Shown here: in pieces, positions 42,789 through 50,863 of the stretch | Layout: the number at the start of each line of letters is the position of its first letter | Numbering within the stretch: position 1 is the stretch's first letter | NCBI RefSeq assembly: GCF_003675325.1 | Contig: NZ_CP033073.1 | Span: forward strand, 1,922,001-1,986,000 | Direction of reading: 5' to 3' | Origin: Streptomyces dangxiongensis | GTDB lineage: Bacteria > Actinomycetota > Actinomycetes > Streptomycetales > Streptomycetaceae | Length of the DNA: 64,000 nucleotides | Notes under the pieces: model-generated | Seen by the model: only the letters and a program-made list of their open reading frames with translations | The model's database searches: none | Told to the model about the DNA's origin: nothing | Program-made: the position numbers and the translations under genes

Positions 42789-42842
42789 AAGCCGCAGGTG
42801 AAGACGCGTAGCGGAAGCCTACGAAGTGCTCCATGCGGAGCA
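42789..42842. repeat. Third, partial copy of the island-edge repeat
   Basis: AAGCCGCAGGTGAAGACGCG and GTGCTCCATGCGGAG match the centre of both 330 bp copies (for example ACCGCAGGTGAGACGCG and ATGCTCCACGCGGTG at about 8498-8545). Only about 55 bp align. It sits between the dehydrogenase remnant and the transposase remnant. Confidence 0.7.
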
Positions 42843-42955
42843 ATGCTCATGACTTGTGGATCAGCCCCCGGGCGGCGCGTGAAGGGCGTACCTTCCCGAG
42901 GGATCGATTGATGGTCATCGAGTAGGCCCGTGTTCGCAGCACGGGTCGGGAAGGC

Positions 42956-43195
42956 ATGCCCGTGCTCAGCGTAGTCAACGAAGACGGCACCACCGCAACC
43001 GGTTCGCTGATCGACGAGATCGTGCGGGAAGGCGCCCGCCGGATGCTCGCCGCCGCTCTGGCGATGGTGTTCAAGCTGGCCGAAGCCGCCCAGGCCCGCT
43101 GGCGGGCGGTCACCGCACCCCACCTCGTCGCCCTCGTCCGGTCCGGCGCCCGCTTCGAAAACGGCCACCTCACCGAACGACCCGAAGCCGCCTGA
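42956..43195 (+). mobile_element. Internally deleted IS256-family transposase
   Basis: 79 codons fuse the start of an IS256-type transposase (SLIDEIVREGARRMLAAAL) directly to its end (AMVFKLAEAAQARWRAVTAP, then HLVALVRSGARFENGHL). A full copy is about 400 residues, so roughly 320 codons, including the whole catalytic DDE core, are missing. Both joined segments contain Ala-Ala-Leu-(Ala) at the junction in the family as I know it, suggesting deletion between short direct repeats. It cannot be active. Confidence 0.85.
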
Positions 43196-43291
43196 ACCTC
43201 GACTCACCCACCAGTATTGAAAATTACCCCGACCTGTCGCCGTATAGTCCAAGGCCCAAAGAAAAGACCTAACGCGCTACCCGACGGATTG

Positions 43292-43620
43292 AGCCCGACA
43301 AGTCGATTGACCCGCGCCATCTGGCCCCAGGACGACCACCTCACACTCCGTCAGAAACAGCGTCGAACGAGCGTCAAGACATTTCCCAAATCCGTCTCTG
43401 ACGGAGTTGAGCAGAGCGTTCTGGACTCACACTCGCGCTGCTAAACCGCAGGTGAACCACGTGGCGGCTACCTAAAACAGGCTCCACGCGGTGAACTTCG
43501 GGAAACAGGTCGGGCACCACCGACCACATCTGGAAAACACAAGAAAGCCGCAGGTCAGACGCCCTTTGTCGCGGGCTCCAAAATCGCCACGCACTCCACG
43601 TGCGACGTCATCGGAAACAG
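43292..43620. repeat. Right copy of the 330 bp imperfect direct repeat
   Basis: Matches 8344-8675. Here it is the natural 3' end and downstream flank of the intact RNA methyltransferase gene, so this is probably the original or core-side copy. The rest of 43196-43291 shows no gene. Shared segments are listed at the left copy. Confidence 0.85.
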
Positions 43621-44883
43621 ATCGAACGCCCGGAGCGTCCGCACCCGGTATCCGCCCTCGCGGAAGTAGCCCAGGTCACGGGCGAGCGCGGCGGGGTCGC
43701 AGGCGACGTAGGCGATGCGGCGGGCGCCCAGGGTGGCGAGGTGGGCGACCGTGTTGCGGCCGGCGCCGGCGCGGGGCGGGTCCAGGACGATGAGGTCGGC
43801 CTCGGTGATGCCGGTGCGGGGCAGGACCGACTCGACCTTGCCCTGCTCGATGCGGACCCGGGGGAAGCCGGCCAGGTTGTGGCGCGCGTCCTCCACCGCC
43901 CGCTTGCCGGACTCGATGCCGAGGACCGCGCCCTTCTCGCCGAGGCGGTCGGCGAGGGCGCCGGCGAACAGGCCCACGCCGCAGTACAGGTCCAGGGCCA
44001 TCTCGCCCTTGCGCGGCATCAGGCCCTGCATGACGGCCGTGACCAGGGTGTCGGCAGCCTTCGGGTGGACCTGCCAGAAGCCGCCGCTGCCGACGCGGTA
44101 GGTGTGGTCGTCGGCGCGCTCGCGCACGAACGCACGGCCGTGGACGCGGTGGATGCCGCCGTCGTTCTCCTCGACGCGCATGACGGAGACGGGCTTGTCC
44201 AGCTCGACGAGCGGCAGCCGGGCCCCGGGCCGCGGCTCCAGGATCACCATGCGGTCCTGGGACCCCGTCGCGGCGATCGCCTCCACGGAGGCCATGCCGG
44301 ACCAGTCCCGCTCCTCGATGCCGAGTTCGCTGACGCCGGCCGCCGCGATCATGCAGTGGTCGATCGGTTCGACCTCGTGCGAGCGGTGGCGGCGCAGTCC
44401 GGCGTTGCCGTCGGCGTCCACCGCGTACTGCACGCGCGTCCGCCACTGCGGCACCTGACCCGCCGGGAGCTTGTCGCCCTCGGCCGGGAGGACCGTGCCG
44501 TCCCAGCCCGCCTCCTCGGGAGTGAGGCCGGCGAGCCGCTGGAGCTGTTCGGCGATCACGTCGGCCTTGAGGCGGCGCTGGGCGCCCGGCTTGGCGTGCT
44601 GCCAGTCGCAGCCGCCGCAGCGGCCGGGCCCGGCGAAGGGACAGGGGGCCTCGATGCGGTCCTTGGACGCCTCGACGATGCGCACCGCGTCGGCGCGGAG
44701 GAAGCGGGCGCCCTGCTCGCCCTCCGTCACCCGGGCCACGACCCGCTCGCCGGGCAGCGTGTGCCGGACGAACAGCACCTGTCCCTCGGACGTACGGGCG
44801 ATGCAGTGGCCGCCGTGGGCGACGGGGCCGATCTCGACCTCGTACTCCTCACCCACCAGGGACGTGCTCGGTTCTGCCTGCAT
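43555..44883 (-). CDS. TrmA/RumA-type class I RNA methyltransferase
   Basis: 442 residues. An N-terminal TRAM-like beta-barrel (EYEVEIGPVAHGGHCIAR), a Cys cluster (CPFAGPGRCGGCDW) as in iron-sulphur RumA enzymes, SAM motif LDLYCGVGLFAGAL, LDPPRAGAG, the catalytic Cys in VACDPAALARDL and the general-base Glu of VECVAIL near the end. It methylates uracil C5 in 23S rRNA or tRNA; which one cannot be told. ATG 44883 starts the TRAM domain; the frame before it is untypical. Its 3' end borders the acquired island and a divergent copy of that end lies at 8607. Confidence 0.88.
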   Translation of the reverse strand: MQAEPSTSLVGEEYEVEIGPVAHGGHCIARTSEGQVLFVRHTLPGERVVARVTEGEQGARFLRADAVRIVEASKDRIEAPCPFAGPGRCGGCDWQHAKPGAQRRLKADVIAEQLQRLAGLTPEEAGWDGTVLPAEGDKLPAGQVPQWRTRVQYAVDADGNAGLRRHRSHEVEPIDHCMIAAAGVSELGIEERDWSGMASVEAIAATGSQDRMVILEPRPGARLPLVELDKPVSVMRVEENDGGIHRVHGRAFVRERADDHTYRVGSGGFWQVHPKAADTLVTAVMQGLMPRKGEMALDLYCGVGLFAGALADRLGEKGAVLGIESGKRAVEDARHNLAGFPRVRIEQGKVESVLPRTGITEADLIVLDPPRAGAGRNTVAHLATLGARRIAYVACDPAALARDLGYFREGGYRVRTLRAFDLFPMTSHVECVAILEPATKGV

Positions 44884-44986
44884 GGTGGGGTGACTCCAGA
44901 TCGGGAAGCGGAAATGCGGCGCGGGGGCGGCCGCACACCGGTGTGCCGGACAACAGCCCACCAGTCTACGGCCTCCCCGCCCGGCC

Positions 44987-47035
44987 TCAGTCCTTGCCCG
45001 ACGGCTCCTTGGCCCGCATGACGGCCGGCCCGCGCCGGACCGCGCCCGGCGCGTTCCACTCCTGCCGCTTGCGGGCGCGGGTCCGGGCGGCTTCGGAGGA
45101 GGCCAACTGGTAGGGGACGGAGGTGACCATCACGCCGGCCGTGAACAGCAGGCGGCCCTTCAGGCGCAGGGCGCTCTGGTTGTGCAGCAGGTGTTCGTAC
45201 CAGTGGCCGACCACGTACTCGGGGATGATCACGGAGACCGCGTCGCGCGGGGACTCCTTGCGCAGGCTCTTGACGTACTCGATCACCGGGCGGGTGACCT
45301 CGCGGTACGGCGAGTCCAGGACCTTCAGCGGTACGTCGATCCCACGCCGCTCCCACTCCTCGCGCAGCGCCTTGGTCTCGGCCGGGTCCACGTTGACGGT
45401 GAGCGCCTCCAGGGTGTCGGAGCGCATCAGCTTCGCGTAGGCCAGGGCACGGAGCGTGGGGCGGTGGATCTTGGAGATCAGGACGACCGAGTGGACGCGG
45501 GAGGGGCGCACCATGTCGTCGCTCGGGCCCTCGGGGGCGGCGATCTCCTCGGCGACCCGGTCGTAGTGCTTCCGGATCGCGGTCATCGTCGCGTAGAAGA
45601 TGCACATGCCGAGCAGGGCCACCCAGGCGCCGTGGGTGAACTTGGTGACCAGGACAACGACGAGCACCAGGCCGGTGAAGAACGCGCCGAACGTGTTGAT
45701 CGCGCGGGAGCGGATCATGTGGCTGCGCTTGGCCGGGTCCTTCTCGACCGCGAGGTGGCGGTTCCAGTGGCGGACCATGCCGGTCTGGCTGAGCGTGAAG
45801 GACACGAACACGCCGACGATGTAGAGCTGGATCAGGCGGGTTGAGTCGGCGCCGTAGATGAACACCAGCAGCATCGCCGCTCCGGAGAGCAGCACGATGC
45901 CGTTGGAGAAGGCGAGGCGGTCGCCGCGGGTGTGGAGCTGGCGCGGCAGGTAGCGGTCCTGGGCGAGGATCGAGCCGAGCAGCGGGAAGCCGTTGTAGGC
46001 CGTGTTGGCGGCCAGGAACAGCACCAGCGCGGTGGCGGCGGCCAGGACGACGAACAGGAAGCTGCCCTTGCCGAAGACCGCCTCGGCGACCTGGGAGATC
46101 ACCGGGTTCTGCACGTAGTCCCCGCCGAGCGGGACACCGTGGTGCAGCAGGTCGGTCGCGGGGTTCTCGGCCATGCGGACCTTGGTGGTCATGGCGAGCG
46201 CGATGATGCCGCAGAACATGGTGACGGCCAGCAGGCCCATCATCGCGAGCGTGGTGGCGGCGTTCTTCGACTTGGGCTTGCGGAAGGCGGGGACGCCGTT
46301 GGAGATCGCCTCGACGCCGGTGAGGGCCGCACAGCCGGAGGAGAAGGCGCGCAGCAGCAGGAAGACGAGGGCGAAGCCGGCGAGTCCCTGGTGCTCGGCC
46401 CTGATGTGGTAGTCGGCGGTCGGGGCGCGCATGGTGTCGCCCAGGAACAGGCCGCGGAAGGCGCCCCAGGCGATCATGACGAACACGCCGCCGACGAAGA
46501 CGTACGTCGGGATCGCGAAGAGCTTGCCCGACTCCTTCACGCCGCGCAGGTTCATCAGCGTCAGCAGGATGATCACGGCGGCGGCGCAGAGCACCTTGTG
46601 CTGGACCACGTAGGGGATCGCGGAGCCGAGGTTCTCGATGCCGGAGGCGATGGAGACGGCGACGGTCAGCACGTAGTCGACGAGCAGGGCGCTGGCCACG
46701 GTCAGGCCGGCCTTGGGGCCGAGGTTGGTGGTGGCGACCTCGTAGTCGCCGCCGCCGCTCGGGTAGGCGTGCACGTTCTGCCGGTATGAGGCGACCACGG
46801 TGAACATCAGCACCACGACCGCGACGGCGATCCAGGGGCTGAAGTGGTACGCCGACACGCCCGCGATGGACAGGACCAGCAGGACCTCCCCCGGCGCGTA
46901 GGCGACGGAGGACAGCGGGTCGGAGGCGAAGACGGGGAGTGCGATGCGCTTCGGCAGGAGCGTCTCGCCCAGCCGGTCACTGCGCAGTGCGCGCCCGATC
47001 AGGATCCGTTTGGGCACGTCGGTCAGTTTGGACAC
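44987..47035 (-). CDS. APC-superfamily permease with cytosolic C-terminal domain
   Basis: 682 residues. About 12 membrane segments follow LPVFASDPLSSVAYAPGEVL, which with GVKESGKLFAIPTYVFVGGV marks the APC amino-acid/potassium permease family common in actinobacteria. A soluble domain of about 170 residues follows (VHSVVLISKIHRPTLRALAY), resembling universal-stress-type domains. GTG 47035 gives the usual family start although no clear ribosome site is visible. Divergent from the small ORF and two TrkA-like proteins, so ion or amino-acid uptake linked to them is possible. Confidence 0.85.
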   Translation of the reverse strand: MSKLTDVPKRILIGRALRSDRLGETLLPKRIALPVFASDPLSSVAYAPGEVLLVLSIAGVSAYHFSPWIAVAVVVLMFTVVASYRQNVHAYPSGGGDYEVATTNLGPKAGLTVASALLVDYVLTVAVSIASGIENLGSAIPYVVQHKVLCAAAVIILLTLMNLRGVKESGKLFAIPTYVFVGGVFVMIAWGAFRGLFLGDTMRAPTADYHIRAEHQGLAGFALVFLLLRAFSSGCAALTGVEAISNGVPAFRKPKSKNAATTLAMMGLLAVTMFCGIIALAMTTKVRMAENPATDLLHHGVPLGGDYVQNPVISQVAEAVFGKGSFLFVVLAAATALVLFLAANTAYNGFPLLGSILAQDRYLPRQLHTRGDRLAFSNGIVLLSGAAMLLVFIYGADSTRLIQLYIVGVFVSFTLSQTGMVRHWNRHLAVEKDPAKRSHMIRSRAINTFGAFFTGLVLVVVLVTKFTHGAWVALLGMCIFYATMTAIRKHYDRVAEEIAAPEGPSDDMVRPSRVHSVVLISKIHRPTLRALAYAKLMRSDTLEALTVNVDPAETKALREEWERRGIDVPLKVLDSPYREVTRPVIEYVKSLRKESPRDAVSVIIPEYVVGHWYEHLLHNQSALRLKGRLLFTAGVMVTSVPYQLASSEAARTRARKRQEWNAPGAVRRGPAVMRAKEPSGKD

Positions 47036-47196
47036 GAGAGAGGATCGTAAGCCTTCGAACTGGCACCCGCCCACCCGGCATGCTCGATCTGCCTCACGAG
47101 TGAAATCGGGGGCGCACGGAACTGCGGATTCCGTGGTCAGGGTGCCCTCCGCGTCTGGATGGCAAACCCCGCCTGTCATCGCGCTCCGGAGGTGCC

Positions 47197-47343
47197 ATGC
47201 CCGCGACCGCGGAGCTGATCGGGGCGGCGCTCGCCGTCGCCGGCCTCGGAATCCTGACCCTGTGCAGCGTGCGCAGCATCACTCGGCGGCGGATGCTCCC
47301 GGTCCCGGCACAGGGGTGCCGTCCGGGCGGCGCCCGTGTGTAG
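47197..47343 (+). CDS. Small single-span membrane protein, unknown
   Basis: 48 residues, MPATAELIGAALAVAGLGIL then TLCSVRS and an Arg-rich cytosolic tail. One membrane helix is predicted. GGAGG lies 8 bases before the ATG, and third positions are mostly G/C. It lies between the divergent permease and the TrkA pair. Not recognised; supported by ribosome site and composition only. Confidence 0.5.
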   Translation: MPATAELIGAALAVAGLGILTLCSVRSITRRRMLPVPAQGCRPGGARV

Positions 47344-47406
47344 CTTTGGGCGTCGGTCTGAGACCCTGATGCTCAGCAGTAACTTTTGGACACCGGAAGG
47401 ACGGTC

Positions 47407-48078
47407 GTGCACATCGTCATCATGGGTTGCGGAAGAGTGGGTTCCGCTCTTGCCCAGACCCTGGAGCAACAGGGACACACGGTCGCCGTGATCGACCAGG
47501 ATCCCACCGCCTTCCGCCGGCTGGGCCCGGGATTCGGGGGCCGCCGGGTCACCGGCGTCGGCTTCGACCAGGACACCCTGCGCGAGGCGGGCATCGAGGA
47601 GGCCGGTGCCTTCGCCGCCGTCTCCAGCGGTGACAACTCCAACATCATCTCCGCGCGCGTGGCCCGCGAGATGTTCGGCGTGCAGAACGTCGCCGCCCGC
47701 ATCTACGACCCTCGCCGCGCCGAGGTCTACCAGCGCCTGGGCATCCCCACCGTGGCCACGGTCCGCTGGACCGCCGACCAGATGCTGCGCCGCCTGCTGC
47801 CCTCCGGGGCCGAGCCGCTGTGGCGCGACCCCACCGGCGGGGTGCAGCTCGCCGAGGTGCACGCCTCCCCGAAGTGGGTCGGTCACAAGATCAGCAGGCT
47901 CCAGGAGGAGACGGGCGTCCGGGTGGCGTTCCTGACCCGCCTGGGCGAGGCGATCCTGCCCACCTCGCAGACGGTGCTCCAGGAGGGCGACCTCGTGCAC
48001 GTGATGATGTGGACGGACGACGTGGAGAAGGTCGAGGCGGCGTTCGCCGGTGGCCCGGAAGAGGAGAGCGGTCACTGA
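47407..48078 (+). CDS. TrkA-like potassium-channel regulatory subunit, first copy
   Basis: 223 residues. RCK N-domain with the NAD motif IVIMGCGRVGSALAQTLEQQ and VIDQDPTAFRRL, and a C-terminal TrkA_C domain (VQLAEVHASPKWVGHKIS). Regulates a potassium channel or permease in response to nucleotide binding. GTG 47407 is the start of the Rossmann strand. It overlaps the second copy by one base, so they are co-translated and may form a heteromeric ring on the neighbouring permease. Confidence 0.9.
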   Translation: MHIVIMGCGRVGSALAQTLEQQGHTVAVIDQDPTAFRRLGPGFGGRRVTGVGFDQDTLREAGIEEAGAFAAVSSGDNSNIISARVAREMFGVQNVAARIYDPRRAEVYQRLGIPTVATVRWTADQMLRRLLPSGAEPLWRDPTGGVQLAEVHASPKWVGHKISRLQEETGVRVAFLTRLGEAILPTSQTVLQEGDLVHVMMWTDDVEKVEAAFAGGPEEESGH

Positions 48079-48749
48079 TGAGGGTCGCCATTGCCGGGGC
48101 CGGTGCCGTCGGCCGCTCGATCGCGGGCGAACTGCTCGAGAACGGCCACGAGGTCCTGCTGATCGACAAGGCGCCGACCGCCATCTCGGTCGAGCGCGTC
48201 CCGCAGGCGGAGTGGCTGCTGGCCGACGCCTGTGAGATCACCTCCCTGGACGAGGCGGCGTTGCAGCGCTGCAACGTCGTGATCGCCGCGACCGGCGACG
48301 ACAAGGTGAACCTGGTCGTCTCGCTGCTCGCCAAGACGGAGTACGGCGTTCCGCGCGTCGTGGCCCGCGTGAACAACCCCAAGAACGAGTGGCTGTTCAA
48401 CGAGGCCTGGGGCGTCGACGTCGCCGTCTCCACCCCGCGCCTGATGTCCGCCCTGGTCGAGGAGGCGGTGAGCGTCGGCGACCTGGTCCGCCTGCTGCGC
48501 TTCAGCCACGGTGACGCCAACCTGGTGGAGCTGACCCTGCCGGAGGAGTCGGCCCTGGCCGGCACCCAGGTCGGCGACGTGGAGTGGCCGCAGGACACCT
48601 CCCTCGTCACGATCATCCGCGGCACCCGCGTGCTGACCCCCTCCGGGGAGGACTCCCTGGAACCGGGCGACGAACTTCTCTTCGTGGCCGCGCAGGCCCG
48701 GGAGGAGCAGCTGGAGGAACTGCTGTCGGTACGCCGGGAAGAGGCCTGA
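48078..48749 (+). CDS. TrkA-like potassium-channel regulatory subunit, second copy
   Basis: 223 residues, same length as its neighbour. VAIAGAGAVGRSIAGELLEN and LLIDKAP form the NAD site; ATGDDKVNLVVSLLAKTEYG and LVTIIRGTRVLTPSGEDSLE belong to the RCK and TrkA_C domains. Start ATG shares one base with the preceding stop (TGATG). Followed by a long hairpin shared with the opposing gene. Confidence 0.9.
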   Translation: MRVAIAGAGAVGRSIAGELLENGHEVLLIDKAPTAISVERVPQAEWLLADACEITSLDEAALQRCNVVIAATGDDKVNLVVSLLAKTEYGVPRVVARVNNPKNEWLFNEAWGVDVAVSTPRLMSALVEEAVSVGDLVRLLRFSHGDANLVELTLPEESALAGTQVGDVEWPQDTSLVTIIRGTRVLTPSGEDSLEPGDELLFVAAQAREEQLEELLSVRREEA

Positions 48750-48808
48750 GCCTCTCCCACGGCAGGCGGCCGGCACAGCCGGTGGCCGGTCCGGCGGCAG
48801 GCGATGGT

Positions 48809-48850
48809 ACGGCGGAGGGCGCCCCTGATGTCAGGGGCGCCCTCCGCCGT
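48809..48850. terminator. Bidirectional terminator, 20-bp stem
   Basis: ACGGCGGAGGGCGCCCCTGA pairs perfectly with the bases 48831-48850, with only TG between. It lies between the convergent TrkA and DUF3159 genes. Confidence 0.85.
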
Positions 48851-48863
48851 CGTAGGACCTCGC

Positions 48864-49670
48864 TCACGCCTCCCGGCGGTGCCGCCCGCCCGTGGGCTCG
48901 CCGCTCTCCGCGGCCAGAGCGGTCTCGCGCTCCTTCCGCGCCTTCTCGGCCTGCTCCTCGGCCTCCATCTCCGCGAAGACGTCGATGGGAGCCGGCGCCT
49001 TGGCGAGGAAGACCCAGGTCAGCCAGACCGCCAGGAGGAACGGCGGGATCTTCAGGGCGATCAGGATCCAGCCGAGCTGGGTGGTGTCGGCCCACCAGTA
49101 CAGCGGGAAGAGGACCGCGCACTTGGCGAGCAGGATCAGGCCCCAGGCCCAACTGGCCTTGGCGTACGCCTTCTTGCGGCCCGGGTTGCGGGTGCGCCAG
49201 GAGAGGTTCTCCTTGAAGACCGGGCCGAGGATCAGGCCGATCAGGGGCACACCGGCGAGGGTCGTGACGATGTACGCCACCGCCAGGCCCAGGGTGTAGA
49301 TCATGCCCGGGAGGTAGAAGTCCTTGGCGTTGCCGGTGAACATCGCGAACACGACGCCGAAGGCCACACCGAAGACACCGCTGAAGGCGTGCTTGACGGT
49401 GTCCCTCATGGCCAGCCGGACCACGACCAGCACCAGTGACACGACCAGCGCGGCGATCGCCGAGAGGTGCAGGTCCTTGTTGATCGTGAAGATCGTGACG
49501 AAGAGCAGGCCCGGCACGACCGTCTCGACCATGCCGCGCACACCGCCGAACGCCTCGAACAGCGCGGCCTCGGTCACCGCGCGGGCGTCGTCCGGGCGGG
49601 GGCCGCCCGGCTCGTGCACGTCCGACGGGGGCTGGTCGGTGTCTTCGGTCGGCTTGTCGAGGGACGTCAC
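48864..49670 (-). CDS. DUF3159 membrane protein
   Basis: 268 residues. A soluble acidic N-terminus of about 40 residues is followed by FEAFGGVRGMVETVVPGLLF, six or seven membrane segments and a charged C-terminal tail (MEAEEQAEKARKERE) likely helical. Matches DUF3159, an actinobacterial family of unknown function usually beside the OB-fold gene found here. GTG start. Expressed with the OB-fold gene three bases upstream. Confidence 0.85.
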   Translation of the reverse strand: MTSLDKPTEDTDQPPSDVHEPGGPRPDDARAVTEAALFEAFGGVRGMVETVVPGLLFVTIFTINKDLHLSAIAALVVSLVLVVVRLAMRDTVKHAFSGVFGVAFGVVFAMFTGNAKDFYLPGMIYTLGLAVAYIVTTLAGVPLIGLILGPVFKENLSWRTRNPGRKKAYAKASWAWGLILLAKCAVLFPLYWWADTTQLGWILIALKIPPFLLAVWLTWVFLAKAPAPIDVFAEMEAEEQAEKARKERETALAAESGEPTGGRHRREA

Positions 49671-49673
49671 CGG

Positions 49674-50072
49674 CTACTCCCGTCCGAGGGGTCGCAGTTC
49701 GTATTTCGGGTTGAACAGCACCCGGCGGCCCCGGCTCATCGAGATCCGGCCCGATGCGATCAGCTTGCGCCCCGGTTCTATGCCCACGATGGAACGCCTG
49801 CCGAGCCACACCACGTCCAGCGCGGCCGAGCCGTCGAACAGCTCGGCCTCCAGGGCCGGGACGCCGGCACGCGGGCGCAGGGTGACCGTGCGCAAGGTAC
49901 CAGTTACGGTGACGATCTGCCGGTCACGGCAGTCGCCGATCTTCGTGCAGCCCGCCGTCTCGGCGTCCTCGCGCAGCTCCTCGGACTCCAGGTCCTCCTG
50001 CGACGAGGAGAGCCGGTCGAGCATGCGCCGGAACCGGCCGGCCGGCTTTTCGGAACGAGGAACAGCACTCAT
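49674..50072 (-). CDS. OB-fold nucleic-acid-binding protein
   Basis: 132 residues. After a 35-residue basic/acidic lead, an OB fold (VTVTGTLRTVTLRP, LEAELFDGSAALDVVWLG, KLIASGRISM) appears. Similar to small actinobacterial proteins with single-stranded nucleic-acid-binding OB folds; target unknown. ATG 50072 selected as the first ATG before the conserved part. It is followed closely by the DUF3159 gene. Confidence 0.83.
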   Translation of the reverse strand: MSAVPRSEKPAGRFRRMLDRLSSSQEDLESEELREDAETAGCTKIGDCRDRQIVTVTGTLRTVTLRPRAGVPALEAELFDGSAALDVVWLGRRSIVGIEPGRKLIASGRISMSRGRRVLFNPKYELRPLGRE

Positions 50073-50173
50073 ACCTGAAGCGTACCGGGGTGTGACGGCA
50101 GGACCGTAGCGCAGCTCGCTTCCCCGCGACCGTCCCGCACGGCGGACCACCGACGCCTGGTTCCTCCGCAGCC

Positions 50174-50859
<686 letters not shown>

Positions 50860-50863
<4 letters not shown>

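Noticed and set aside
42956..43195. An active insertion sequence
   Set aside because: The catalytic core is missing; only the fused ends remain.
8344..43620. A self-mobile integrative element
   Set aside because: The repeats support an island, but no integrase, excisionase, replication or transfer gene was found between them.
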